A stretch of DNA of 43,176 bases from an uncultured Clostridium sp. (GCA_900544905.1 UQXF01000016.1:1-43176), one strand, 5' to 3'; shown: positions 21,925 through 30,409, counted from the first letter of the stretch. Numbers and translations are program-made. The notes: generated by a model from the sequence alone, not told the origin.

Positions 21925-22476
21925 ATGGAGCCGGATTACATGATTACAAGGACAGGAATTAAGTTAACGGAGATTTTAAAGACAATTCTGCCAGAACAGA
22001 TGAATGTGGACGCGGACCGCATTGGTATGGGTATGCCCGGAGAGGAGCACAATCTGCTGGTGAGCATCTGTCTTTATGATATCAGAAAAAATACGGATAT
22101 GTCATCACCCTATATGATAACCGTCAGCCAGGAAGAGTTAAAATATCCATCCGCCTATTATGATTTGTATTATATGTTAGTTCCCTGCGCAGACAGTGAT
22201 GTGAAATACCGGATGGAGGAGAATGCCAGGCTTTTGGATGTCATGCTGCAGCTTCTGGGAGATGTACATTTTTTGAAACCGGGACAGGAAATCGGGTTTG
22301 AGCTGTGCGATATGGATTTTGACACCAAGGCAAAGATATGGGCAGGCTTAAATCAGCCCATGCGCATGGCGGTTTACTGTAAAGCAGGACCGGTGGAGAT
22401 ACAGTCCACCAGAAGAAAGCGGGTATCCCGGGTCACGGATATCCGGATGGATTTTATGCAGGAAGAGGAGGGATGA
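21925..22476 (+). CDS. DUF4255 (Pvc16/Afp16-type) tail terminator protein
   Basis: A 183-residue protein of the DUF4255/Pvc16 N-terminal family: LTEILKTILPEQMNVDADRI, HNLLVSICLYDIRKN, a central YDLYYMLVPCADSDVKYRMEENARLLDVMLQLL and FDTKAKIWAGLNQPMRMAVYCKAGPVEI. In Afp and PVC the homologue caps the distal end of tube and sheath and sets the end of polymerisation. A GAGGAGG site lies 9 bases before the ATG. It starts 5 bases after the MORN gene stop. Confidence 0.88.
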   Translation: MEPDYMITRTGIKLTEILKTILPEQMNVDADRIGMGMPGEEHNLLVSICLYDIRKNTDMSSPYMITVSQEELKYPSAYYDLYYMLVPCADSDVKYRMEENARLLDVMLQLLGDVHFLKPGQEIGFELCDMDFDTKAKIWAGLNQPMRMAVYCKAGPVEIQSTRRKRVSRVTDIRMDFMQEEEG

Positions 22477-22479
22477 CAG

Positions 22480-22866
22480 ATGGCAAATCTTGTATGCGGA
22501 GGCGCTCTGTGCACCTGTATGTTTGGAGCAGCTCCGTCAACGCTTATTGTGACGCCGGAAAACAGAACTGTATCAGCAATGCCGTTTGCCACTGTTATGG
22601 ATTATGTGCCGTTTAAAAATATAATGCCCTTTGGCATGTGCAGCTGTGTGGGAAACCCTATGGTGGCCTCTGCCACTGCGGCGGCAATGGGAGTGCTGAC
22701 TCCTGTGCCCTGTGTTCCGGTGCCTGAGGCTCCATGGACACCGGGGGCTCCCAAAGTGCTTATTATGAATAAGCCGGCGTTGACGAATGCCTCCAGGCTG
22801 CAATGCGCCTATGGAGGTACCATCCAGATTTCAAATCCGGGAACCCGGACGGCCGAGACTACATAG
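22480..22866 (+). CDS. DUF4280 PAAR-like spike tip protein
   Basis: A 128-residue protein with the DUF4280 pattern: LVCGGALCTCMFGAAPS, ATVMDYVPFKNIMPFGMCSC, PVPCVP...PWTPGAP and RLQCAYGGTIQI. It has seven cysteines (about 6, 11, 13, 54, 56, 78, 109), several in CxC pairs that probably bind a metal at the tip. PAAR-like proteins sharpen the VgrG spike and may carry cargo. There is no C-terminal extension, so this one is a tip only. It starts 4 bases after the DUF4255 stop. Confidence 0.88.
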   Translation: MANLVCGGALCTCMFGAAPSTLIVTPENRTVSAMPFATVMDYVPFKNIMPFGMCSCVGNPMVASATAAAMGVLTPVPCVPVPEAPWTPGAPKVLIMNKPALTNASRLQCAYGGTIQISNPGTRTAETT

Positions 22867-22877
22867 GGGGAAATTGT

Positions 22878-24563
22878 ATGAGAGTAAGGTTTGGTTTGCG
22901 CATGAAATTTACACTGCTATTTTTAGGTCTTATGTCTTTAATCGGTTTGGCGGTAATTTCTTTTTTGAACAGAAGCCATACAAGCCTGGTGAGGGAACAG
23001 TATATGAATTATGCAATTTTTATAGCCCAGATGGTAAACGGAATGACAGATGAAAAAGAACTGCGGCAGTATGCCCAAAGCGGTATAAGGGATGCGCATT
23101 ATGATGAGCTGGTGGAGCAGATGAAGGAAATACAGCTCCGCTCAGAGGTTTTTTATCTCTATGTTGTGGTGGTGGAAAATGAGGAGGAGGGTATTTATTT
23201 CTTTGACTTAAAGCTGGTGGATGGTAAGTCCGTCATGAATCACAGTTTAGGAGAGAAAAATGACCTGCAGAAAAATTATCCGGGACTCTCTGAGGTGCTC
23301 TCTTCAAAAAATCCCAGTATTCTGTTTGACAAGATACAGATACAGGAGGAAGAACTGGATTCCGTCTATGTTCCGATACTGAATGACGAGGGGGAGGTGA
23401 CAGCCTTCGCCGGGGTGGATTTCAACCAGAATAAGTTTAATGAGGAGACAGAAGAATATATCCGGGAAGCGGCATTTTCCCTGGCAGGAGTTATGGCGGT
23501 TTGTTTTTGCCTGCTTTTGCTGATTGTCCAGTTTTCTATCCTGCATCCGATTTTTCGCCTGGAGCGACAGGCAGAGCTGATTACAGCGGGACAGCTTCAG
23601 TACGAGCTTGAAGTCAGAGGGCATGATGAATTGAGCGAGATTTCCCTTGTATTTAACCGTATGTCAAAAAGCATTGCCGGGCATATGGAGGATATGCGAA
23701 GGCTTAACGAGGCTTATTTCCGGTATGTGCCTGCTAAGATACTGACGCTTCTTGGAAAGGACAATATAGGAGATATCAGGCTTGGGGATGAGGTGAATGC
23801 GGTGCTTACCGTGTTTTCCTTCCAGCTGGCAGATTTTGACCGGACAATCCGTCAGAAGACCACAGGAGAAATGATAGCTGCAATGAACCAGGTACTGCAT
23901 TGCTGTGTACCTGTGGTGGCGGAACAGGAGGGGATGGTGGAAGGCTTTCAAAATGCAGGATTTACTGCCCTGTTTGACAGCGGCTGCCAGGCGGCAGTGT
24001 TAAGTGCTGTTACGGTATGCCAGAAATTAAATCATATGGTCTTGTTAAAGCAGTTAGAGGAGAACCAGGCGGGGATTGGAATTGCCTTTGGCGAGGTAAT
24101 GCTGGGGATTGTGGGACAGGAAAAGCGCATGGCGGCTATCACAGCTTCACAGTACCGGGATACTGCCTGCTGGCTGCAAGGCATCGCCAGGCGGTATCAG
24201 TCCCATATATTGATTACCCAGACTGCGGCAAACCAGATTCCTGATTTTTTTGAGACCTATCATATCCGGACTATGGGATTTCTGTACAATACCTACACAG
24301 GCTATACAGACCGGATATATGATGTGTATGACGGGGATTCCAGAGAAGAGATAGAGAGTAAAAATGAGACGAGGGAAGCCTTTGAAAAGGGTGTGGAGCT
24401 GTATTGCATCCGGGATTTTGTGGGCGCCAGACAGAAATTTATCGAAGTATTAAAACGGTTTACCAGAGACAGGGCGTCCAAGGAATATTTGTATCTCTGC
24501 GATAAAAATATCGCACAGGGAAACAGGCAGGAGGTGGATATTTATTTTACAAAAGTGGAGTAG
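22878..24563 (+). CDS. Membrane sensor with HAMP and degenerate class III cyclase-like domain
   Basis: From ATG 22878 (GGGGGA site) this gives 561 residues. TM1 lies at about 10-30, an extracytoplasmic sensor-like region at 31-195 (ending VTAFAGVDFNQNKF, as in Cache-type folds), TM2 at about 198-222, a HAMP linker at 223-275 (RLERQAELITAGQLQYELEVRGHDELSEISLVFNRM) and then a class III adenylyl cyclase-like region at about 280-485 (FRYVPAKILTLLGK, IRLGDEV, GIGIAFGEVMLGIVGQEKRM). The metal-binding Asp of the FSD motif is replaced (VFSFQLADF, about 312-320), and the GDA segment is replaced by FQNAGFTALF, so catalysis is doubtful. A C-terminal helical region (487-561) follows. It may act as a sensory pseudo-enzyme in the CIS operon. 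Confidence 0.75.
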   Translation: MRVRFGLRMKFTLLFLGLMSLIGLAVISFLNRSHTSLVREQYMNYAIFIAQMVNGMTDEKELRQYAQSGIRDAHYDELVEQMKEIQLRSEVFYLYVVVVENEEEGIYFFDLKLVDGKSVMNHSLGEKNDLQKNYPGLSEVLSSKNPSILFDKIQIQEEELDSVYVPILNDEGEVTAFAGVDFNQNKFNEETEEYIREAAFSLAGVMAVCFCLLLLIVQFSILHPIFRLERQAELITAGQLQYELEVRGHDELSEISLVFNRMSKSIAGHMEDMRRLNEAYFRYVPAKILTLLGKDNIGDIRLGDEVNAVLTVFSFQLADFDRTIRQKTTGEMIAAMNQVLHCCVPVVAEQEGMVEGFQNAGFTALFDSGCQAAVLSAVTVCQKLNHMVLLKQLEENQAGIGIAFGEVMLGIVGQEKRMAAITASQYRDTACWLQGIARRYQSHILITQTAANQIPDFFETYHIRTMGFLYNTYTGYTDRIYDVYDGDSREEIESKNETREAFEKGVELYCIRDFVGARQKFIEVLKRFTRDRASKEYLYLCDKNIAQGNRQEVDIYFTKVE

Positions 24564-24579
24564 CGGCAGGAAGGAGAGT

Positions 24580-25251
24580 ATTAAGCAGACAATAAGTCTC
24601 TGTGTGGAATGCATAGATGCCTTTACCAACCGAATCGTAGAGGCAGAGGATATTTTTGTAACAGTAAACGGCTGTTCACCGGTGGTCACAAAGGAAAAGA
24701 AATATCATATTTTTCAGAATGTGGGGCTGGATATCGTGGAGGTTAACATAATATCATTACTTTATGAAAAGAGGAGCTGTCAGCTGCAGCTTAACAGCAT
24801 GGCTTCCTCTGAAAAGCAGCGGGACTGCCGGGTGCATATGGCATTTGGAATACCGATGCTCTCAATTGTGTTGTATCCCGGTGAAGGTTATGTGCTGCCC
24901 TCCGGCTATGCCAGAAGAGTATGTGAGGGAAAACCAGAGGAAGAAATCCGGGTGGTAAAGAACCGGGAAACCGTATTTTTTCTGGCGGAGGATTATCAGG
25001 GAGGAGACGGGATTCGGTTTTTTGTGCCGGACAGACAGGAGATGGAGTGGGGATATCTGCGGATTGAGAGCAGGCAGGGGAGGGAATATGAGGATTTTGC
25101 CATACTGGAGCGTAGGGGCGGTCTGCTGTATGTAATGGACCGGGAGCTGCAGGCACAGTACGAAAAGGGAAGTAAATTATATGAATTATACTGTGTCAGG
25201 GCAGACAGAGATGGAAAGGCGGTTGTAATCACAAAAGAATCAGAGCCGTAA
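24580..25251 (+). CDS. Unknown protein with carboxypeptidase-regulatory-like N-terminal fold
   Basis: The last CIS operon gene. A GTG at 24604 is possible, but an AAGGAGAG at 24571-24578 sits correctly for an ATT at 24580, which would extend the N-terminus by eight residues (I/M-KQTISLC) and complete the first beta strand. From ATT the protein is about 223 residues. Residues 5-75 (VECIDAFTNRIVEAEDIFVTVNGCSPVVTKEKKYHIF) look like a carboxypeptidase regulatory-like beta-sandwich; the following IVLYPGEGYVLPSGYARRV echoes a P...Y..P.G motif seen in CIS-linked proteins of this kind. Function unknown. No signal peptide or TM segment is present. Confidence 0.6.
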   Translation: MKQTISLCVECIDAFTNRIVEAEDIFVTVNGCSPVVTKEKKYHIFQNVGLDIVEVNIISLLYEKRSCQLQLNSMASSEKQRDCRVHMAFGIPMLSIVLYPGEGYVLPSGYARRVCEGKPEEEIRVVKNRETVFFLAEDYQGGDGIRFFVPDRQEMEWGYLRIESRQGREYEDFAILERRGGLLYVMDRELQAQYEKGSKLYELYCVRADRDGKAVVITKESEP

Positions 25252-25270
25252 AAATTCCCAAATGCCGGGC

Positions 25271-25299
25271 TTGTGGTTCGGATAGGTATATGCTATAAT
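25271..25299 (+). promoter_or_regulatory. Extended -10 promoter of the GtrA-like gene
   Basis: TATAAT at 25294-25299 is preceded by TGC (an extended -10), and TTGTGG at 25271-25276 lies 17 bases upstream. It starts transcription about 50 bases before the GtrA-like start, separating this gene from the CIS operon. No hairpin terminator is visible between 25252 and 25270, so CIS readthrough is possible. Confidence 0.6.
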
Positions 25300-25353
25300 A
25301 ACCCGTCAGAAATAAGTGAAATATGAAAATGCGGAAGAAAAGGATTGGAGATT

Positions 25354-25836
25354 ATGGAAAAAATGGCAGCGCTTATAAAAAAATATCAGGAAATCATATC
25401 TTATCTGTTCTGGGGTGGAATGACCACAATTGTGAGCTGGGGAAGCTACAGCCTGTTTGCCCTTTTATTCAAAAACCAGGTTAGTGTGATACGGTTCTTT
25501 GGTGTGGAAATGTCCATCGCCATATTGATTTCCAATATTCTGTCGTGGGTATGTGCTTTTTTGTTTGCCTTTGTTACAAATAAGCTGTGGGTATTTGAAA
25601 GTAAGAGCTGGAAGGCAGAGGTCTGCCTCCCGGAGTTTGGTAAATTCTTTTCTGCCAGAGCACTGACCGGGGCGCTGGAAATTATTCTGGTTCCTTTGAT
25701 GGTGAGCCTTGGCTTAGACCAGACAATCTTCGGTATTGAAGGAATGGCAGCAAAGGTCATTGTCAGTGTGGCAGTGGTAATTTTAAATTATGTATTCAGC
25801 AAGCTGTTTATTTTCAAAAACAAAGGCGAGGCTTAG
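25354..25836 (+). CDS. GtrA-like membrane protein
   Basis: This protein of about 160 residues has four TM segments: YLFWGGMTTIVSWGSYSLFALLF, ISIAILISN..SWVCAFLFAFVTNKLWVF, a third in LTGALEIILVPLMVSLG, and a fourth in AAKVIVSVAVVILNYVFSKLFIF. The NKLWVF and NYVFSKLFIF signatures are typical of GtrA, which flips polyprenyl-linked sugars in surface glycan synthesis. ATG 25354 is preferred over TTG 25345 on ribosome binding site spacing. Its stop overlaps the stop of the convergent beta-helix gene. Confidence 0.85.
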   Translation: MEKMAALIKKYQEIISYLFWGGMTTIVSWGSYSLFALLFKNQVSVIRFFGVEMSIAILISNILSWVCAFLFAFVTNKLWVFESKSWKAEVCLPEFGKFFSARALTGALEIILVPLMVSLGLDQTIFGIEGMAAKVIVSVAVVILNYVFSKLFIFKNKGEA

Positions 25837-27116
25837 GATTTTGATTTTTTCTTTTTTGTTTTTTTCGGTACATAATAGGTACGGTAGTATTTATTGTTGT
25901 ATTTATCCTTGCCGTAAAAAACAATCTTCTGGTTGGATTTAAGCTGCTTTTTTAAAGTCAGGCTGTTCTTTTTGCTCTTGTGGAAACGGTATACATAGCC
26001 TACCGTTTTCAAGGTTCCGGATTTGATATTACCGCAGGTAAATTTAAACTCTTTTTTTCCCACCTCGTCAGAGGTTACCAAAAACGTATGTCTTCCGTTA
26101 TTTTTATCACAGCCCTCGATAATCAGGCTGCCAAGAGCATTATACCGGAACCGGTTATTCTTCACGGTAACCTTCTGTGACTGCTTAATCATGGCACCGT
26201 AAGAATAGCGTTCAAATGTATTATTTAACATGGAAGCATTTTTCACGCCCATAAGAAAAACACCCACTACGCATTTTCCCTGGGCAGAGGCGGAGCTTCT
26301 CTTGAATTTGTTATTCCGGATAGTAATATTTGAAACCGGATGTCCCTTCAGGCTGTGGTGTACTCCTACACCCCTCGGGTAATCTGTAATGGTATTATTT
26401 TCAATAAGAATATTTTTGCTTTCTGTCTTGTCCGCCTTGAAGCCCGGCGCCCATTTTCCTTCAGATTTGGACTTATAACAGGTGTCAATCTGAATGGCTT
26501 CGCTGGTAAACATATCAGAACCGTAGCGGAAGCCGGATATTTTACAGTTCCGGATTACACCGTTTTTAACACCTGCCAGCTCGATGGCATGCGCCCCATA
26601 GCAGTTTTTCAGGGTAACGTTATTGATTGTGACATTTGTGGAATGTCCGATGTATATCAGATTCGTCCCGGACTTTGCCTTTTTTATGTTTCCTCCATCC
26701 CAGGTTCCGCCGGTAATGGTTATATCATGGGCAAGCTTGTACCCGCCAATGCTGTCGGATTTGTGTCTGGAATCGGTGGTGCGGAGCATATTTTTTCCAA
26801 GGGCAGAATTCATCCGGCGGATGACTGCTTTTTTACTCATCTGGATAACCGTATTGGACTGTATGTAAAGGGTTTTGCTGATGTAGTAGGTTCCGGCGGG
26901 AATCGTGACTACGGTAATCTGGTTCTCGGACGCCTGGTCTAACGCTTCCTGGATGGCAGAGGAATCGCTTTTTTTATCCTTGCCGTTGGCACCGTAATTT
27001 TTGACATTGTAATAACGGATGGCAGCGTGTACCGGTGTGGAAAACAGCATTACCAGTAAGAAAACCGGTAATATGCATAAGATGTAATGGTGTATTGTTT
27101 TTTTATGAAATGACAT
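25833..27116 (-). CDS. Secreted right-handed beta-helix protein (pectate-lyase-like fold)
   Basis: A 427-residue protein with a Sec signal peptide (KKTIHHYILCILPVFLLVMLFSTPVHA, cleavage near residue 32). Next comes the pectate-lyase/GH28-type opening YNVKNYGANGKDKKSDSSAIQEALDQA, then parallel beta-helix rungs (NVTINNVTLKNCYGAHAIELAG, GVIRNCKISGFRYG, NILIENNTITDYPRGVG, NITIRNNKFKRS). A Lys-rich tail ends the protein. Probable carbohydrate lyase, hydrolase or surface-binding protein; the substrate cannot be told, and I do not see a definite catalytic set. The CAGGAGGGG site and the promoter at 27192-27220 drive it. It forms a divergent pair with the gene at 27340. Confidence 0.88.
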   Translation of the reverse strand: MSFHKKTIHHYILCILPVFLLVMLFSTPVHAAIRYYNVKNYGANGKDKKSDSSAIQEALDQASENQITVVTIPAGTYYISKTLYIQSNTVIQMSKKAVIRRMNSALGKNMLRTTDSRHKSDSIGGYKLAHDITITGGTWDGGNIKKAKSGTNLIYIGHSTNVTINNVTLKNCYGAHAIELAGVKNGVIRNCKISGFRYGSDMFTSEAIQIDTCYKSKSEGKWAPGFKADKTESKNILIENNTITDYPRGVGVHHSLKGHPVSNITIRNNKFKRSSASAQGKCVVGVFLMGVKNASMLNNTFERYSYGAMIKQSQKVTVKNNRFRYNALGSLIIEGCDKNNGRHTFLVTSDEVGKKEFKFTCGNIKSGTLKTVGYVYRFHKSKKNSLTLKKQLKSNQKIVFYGKDKYNNKYYRTYYVPKKTKKKKSKS

Positions 27117-27191
27117 GTTATCCCCTCCTGTATATGGTATGCTGGCAGATATCCGTGAAAAGCCAGTGAAAAAATCATGCTTAACTGTTTA

Positions 27192-27220
27192 ATCATAACA
27201 TAAATGCATAACTGTGTAAA
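27192..27220 (-). promoter_or_regulatory. Promoter of the minus-strand beta-helix gene
   Basis: On the minus strand TTTACA (27215-27220) and TATGAT (27192-27197) are separated by 17 bases, each matching consensus at five of six positions. Confidence 0.65.
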
Positions 27221-27250
27221 ATCTGAAATCGAAAACAAGGGAGAAAAAGG

Positions 27251-27279
27251 TTGATTTCATAAAGGTGAGTCATTATAAT
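27251..27279 (+). promoter_or_regulatory. Promoter of the plus-strand beta-helix gene
   Basis: TTGATT (27251-27256) and TATAAT (27274-27279) are separated by 17 bases, upstream of ATG 27340. Together with the opposing promoter at 27192-27220 it makes a compact divergent control region, so both beta-helix genes may respond to shared regulation. Confidence 0.65.
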
Positions 27280-27339
27280 AAGCATAGGAAACGGCAGGAT
27301 TTAAGGATTATTATTATACAATTTAGAGGAGGTTGTGAG

Positions 27340-28449
27340 ATGAAAAGATTGGTGAAATGTATAGGAATTGTACTATTTTTAATGATGTTGTGTCCGGTGA
27401 GTTATATAAAGGCAGAGGCTGCAGTTCTGGTACCGGCATCTAATGACAAATCGGGGAAAACGGATTATAAGCAGATATCAGAGGCGTTGAAAAATGACGG
27501 GAATATTATATTAGAAGAGGGAAAAACCTACTATCTCAAGGGAACGCTCTGGGTGGAAAGCAATCAGTCTATTACGGCTACAGGAGCAACCATTATTTCA
27601 AAAACCGGTGCATTCCGGAACCGGCCGAAGAAGACAAATTACGGTTCGTTGAATAATTTTACAATAGATGGCGGAATTTGGAAAAATAAAGATAAGAACG
27701 GTTTTAAAAAGTCGATGGTTCAGTTTTCACATAGCAAGAACATTACAATTAAAAACGCTACTATAATTTGTAATTATGCAGGGCACGCAGTTGAGCTGGT
27801 CGCATGTAAGAATGTAACTGTTGATAATTGCATATTGAAGGGGATTGGAAAATGTAGTTCGAGCTGCGTAGAAGAACAATTGCAGATTGATATAGCAACT
27901 CCGGTTACTGCGCCGACAGTAGGGAATTATGGGAGCAAATTTGTAAAGGGACAAACCTGCCAGAATATTACAGTGACCGATTGTACAATTACCGGAGGAA
28001 GAGGAATTTGTGCCAATTATGCGTCCAAGGAGAAAAAATACCAGACAAAATTTCATAAGAATGTGGTACTAAGGAACAATACGATTACAGGTGTTTCCGC
28101 TGAGGCAGTAGCACTTTTTAATGTGTTGGGGGCAACGGTAGAGAATAATAAAATAATCTGCAAAAGTAAGCGTACCGGCACAGCGTATTCTGTAGGACTG
28201 CACATTGCCATGTTTGGCAAGGCACCTTCAAGCATGAAAAAAGCGGTATACAAGGTGAATAATAACACCATTAAAGGGGGGAGACAGGGATTTTATGTAT
28301 ATTCCCATTCTTCGTCCCGGTTTGGAAAGGTGATTGCAAAGAAGAATAAATGTTATGCCAAAGCTGGGAAAAGCAAAGCAATACAGGTTACAAAGAAATC
28401 TGTCAGTAAAATATCCTTGTCAAAGAACAAGCAATATAAATGGAAATAA
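27340..28449 (+). CDS. Secreted right-handed beta-helix protein
   Basis: This product of about 370 residues starts at ATG 27340 behind AGAGGAGG. A signal peptide (RLVKCIGIVLFLMMLCPVSYIKAEA) is followed by YKQISEALKNDGNIILEEGKTYYLKGTLWV and then beta-helix rungs (NFTIDGGIWKNKD, NITIKNATIICNYAGHAVELVACKNVTVDNCILKG, NITVTDCTITGGRGICANYAS, NVVLRNNTITGVSAEAVALFNV). It is a diverged relative of the opposing gene at 25833. A C-terminal Lys-rich stretch suggests wall association. The catalytic function is undetermined. Confidence 0.85.
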   Translation: MKRLVKCIGIVLFLMMLCPVSYIKAEAAVLVPASNDKSGKTDYKQISEALKNDGNIILEEGKTYYLKGTLWVESNQSITATGATIISKTGAFRNRPKKTNYGSLNNFTIDGGIWKNKDKNGFKKSMVQFSHSKNITIKNATIICNYAGHAVELVACKNVTVDNCILKGIGKCSSSCVEEQLQIDIATPVTAPTVGNYGSKFVKGQTCQNITVTDCTITGGRGICANYASKEKKYQTKFHKNVVLRNNTITGVSAEAVALFNVLGATVENNKIICKSKRTGTAYSVGLHIAMFGKAPSSMKKAVYKVNNNTIKGGRQGFYVYSHSSSRFGKVIAKKNKCYAKAGKSKAIQVTKKSVSKISLSKNKQYKWK

Positions 28450-28492
28450 CAAAGGATTACAGAGAATAAATAAATGAAAGGTTTAGAAAGTA

Positions 28493-30364
28493 ATGGAATT
28501 ATTAAAACTACTGTTTGGATGTATGGTGTTGTTTTTGGTTGTATGGCTGGTATTGAATAAGAAACCGGCAATATGGCAGGCAGTCACCGATAGAATAGAG
28601 GCACTGAGTGATGGGAAAATTATGTGCGGGTTATTCTTACTGGTTTTGCTGACACAGGGAGGTGGAATTTTTTATAGAAAATTACCATTTGTTGCAGATG
28701 AAATATACTCTATTTCAGGTGCAGCCTTTTTTGCCGGATATGACTGGAGCAATTATATGTCTCTTCATAAATTTTATAATTTTGGCTATACAATGCTTTT
28801 AGCACCGATATATAAGATATTCACGAATCCTGTTGTTATTTATCGTGCAATGCTATTTGTAAATGTCCTGTTTTTTGGGGCAATGGTTTTGCTAATCTAT
28901 CATATTGCAAGAAAATATTTAAAAACAAATCGGATGAATAGCATAGTAATAACATTGGTTTGTTCTTGTAATTCGATTGTCTTATTTTTTAAAGGTTTTA
29001 TATATAATGAACTGCCTTTGGCGCTTATTACATGGTTGATTATATATATTTTATTGGAGTTATCCCAATCCACTGGCAGAAAACGAGTCTGGTTATCTGC
29101 AATATTAGGCATGGTGACTGCTTATGCATATCTTGTTCATAGCCGATGCCTGATTTTGTTTGTATCACTTGGAATTCTTGTTCTGCTGTATTTGCTTATA
29201 TATAAAAAGTGGCTTGTGCAACCGGTATCATTTGGTGCTGTGTTTGGAATCTTCTTTTATTTAGAAAAAATTCTATTAAATTATGTTCAGACGAACTTAT
29301 ATCTAAAGGATGGAACAGTTGTTATGCCAAATTCGGTGGAACATATGGCGACAGGGACGTGGCAATATGCAACATTAACATCATTAGAGGGAATAAAAAG
29401 ATTAATATTACAGTTCTTTTCACTTGCCGGAACGGTTTCTATTGAAACGGGAGGTCTGTTTACGGTGATATCTGCTGTTTTTCTTTATTATCTCTACAAA
29501 AACTTTAAGAAAATAAAAGAGGGAGAAGAGTGTAAAAAAACTTTTATATTATCTGTTTTCTCGTTTGTATCGCTTTGGGGTATGGTAGCATGTATTTCCC
29601 TGTTTGGCGCTTCTAATGGGAAAATAAGGTTTCTTTTGTATAGCAGATATTTTGCACCATTTTTAGGTCCATTTCTTTTAATGGGGCTTGCTTTTCTTAA
29701 AAATAATAGGTCCCTCAGGTTTAAATGGATTACAATTTGGTCGTTTGTATTAAATGCAATGATTATTTTCACCTTTGTATTTTATTCTTACCCGGCATTG
29801 AAAGGGAATAGTATGAAAGAGAATGCGTCACTTTATCTGTTCCTTCCGTTTGCGAGATATAGTAAGCAGACAAGATTTTCAAAGAATGTTATTTTTATTG
29901 CATTGAGCCTGTTAATCGTATTTACGATTGTTTTGCTGTTTTTGTATAGAAGACGGCAATTTACAGCATTCTGTGCGGTTGTAGTTATGTTTTCAGCAGC
30001 TTTGACCTGGAGAGTGGAAAAGTTACAATGTGAACCAGCCGCAGAAAGACGGTATAATTCGTGTAATGCAACATATGAACTACTAGAAGATAATGAAGAG
30101 TTTGATGAGTTGGATATTTATTGTCTTGGAAGCGAAACATACCGTAAAGCAGTACTGGTGTCCTGTTATGATAAGGAGATTATATATAATTTAGAATCTG
30201 TCCAGACTAATGAAAATGCAGTATTGTTGTCCAGTGAAATAGAGAAGCTGCTCTTTTATCAGCCGGAATATATTTATCAGCTGGATAATAATGAATGGAT
30301 TGGAGGTTGGAATGCAGAAATAAATACTTACCTGGAGGGAAAGTATGAACGATACCAGGAGTAG
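28493..30364 (+). CDS. Polytopic GT-C-like glycosyltransferase
   Basis: A 623-residue membrane protein with about 11-13 TM segments. An aspartate-glutamate pair in the first extracytoplasmic loop (FVADEIYSISGAAFF) is the position of the catalytic DE/DD of GT-C enzymes that use polyprenyl-phosphate sugars (ArnT/PMT-like). The C-terminal roughly 100 residues are soluble. It lies among glycan genes. Composition is A/T-richer than flanking glycosyltransferases (22 G/C in the 60-base line at 29281), suggesting a different history. The ribosome binding site is weak. The family call is by topology and the DE motif, so it is moderately secure. Confidence 0.65.
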   Translation: MELLKLLFGCMVLFLVVWLVLNKKPAIWQAVTDRIEALSDGKIMCGLFLLVLLTQGGGIFYRKLPFVADEIYSISGAAFFAGYDWSNYMSLHKFYNFGYTMLLAPIYKIFTNPVVIYRAMLFVNVLFFGAMVLLIYHIARKYLKTNRMNSIVITLVCSCNSIVLFFKGFIYNELPLALITWLIIYILLELSQSTGRKRVWLSAILGMVTAYAYLVHSRCLILFVSLGILVLLYLLIYKKWLVQPVSFGAVFGIFFYLEKILLNYVQTNLYLKDGTVVMPNSVEHMATGTWQYATLTSLEGIKRLILQFFSLAGTVSIETGGLFTVISAVFLYYLYKNFKKIKEGEECKKTFILSVFSFVSLWGMVACISLFGASNGKIRFLLYSRYFAPFLGPFLLMGLAFLKNNRSLRFKWITIWSFVLNAMIIFTFVFYSYPALKGNSMKENASLYLFLPFARYSKQTRFSKNVIFIALSLLIVFTIVLLFLYRRRQFTAFCAVVVMFSAALTWRVEKLQCEPAAERRYNSCNATYELLEDNEEFDELDIYCLGSETYRKAVLVSCYDKEIIYNLESVQTNENAVLLSSEIEKLLFYQPEYIYQLDNNEWIGGWNAEINTYLEGKYERYQE

Positions 30365-30409
30365 GTAGCATTATTTTTGGAAGAATAATTATAGAAAGAA
30401 GGAGAAAAA

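Noticed and set aside
6248..24563. Type VI secretion system interpretation
   Set aside because: There is one sheath gene rather than TssB/TssC, no TssJ/L/M or ClpV of the T6SS type, and the organism appears to be Gram-positive. The large wedge proteins and DUF4255 are of the Afp/PVC lineage.
2161..25251. Prophage or R-type bacteriocin interpretation
   Set aside because: No integrase, terminase, capsid, portal, holin, lysin or phage-type fibre gene is present, while DUF4157, DUF4255, the AAA+ ATPase and DUF6760 are CIS hallmarks.
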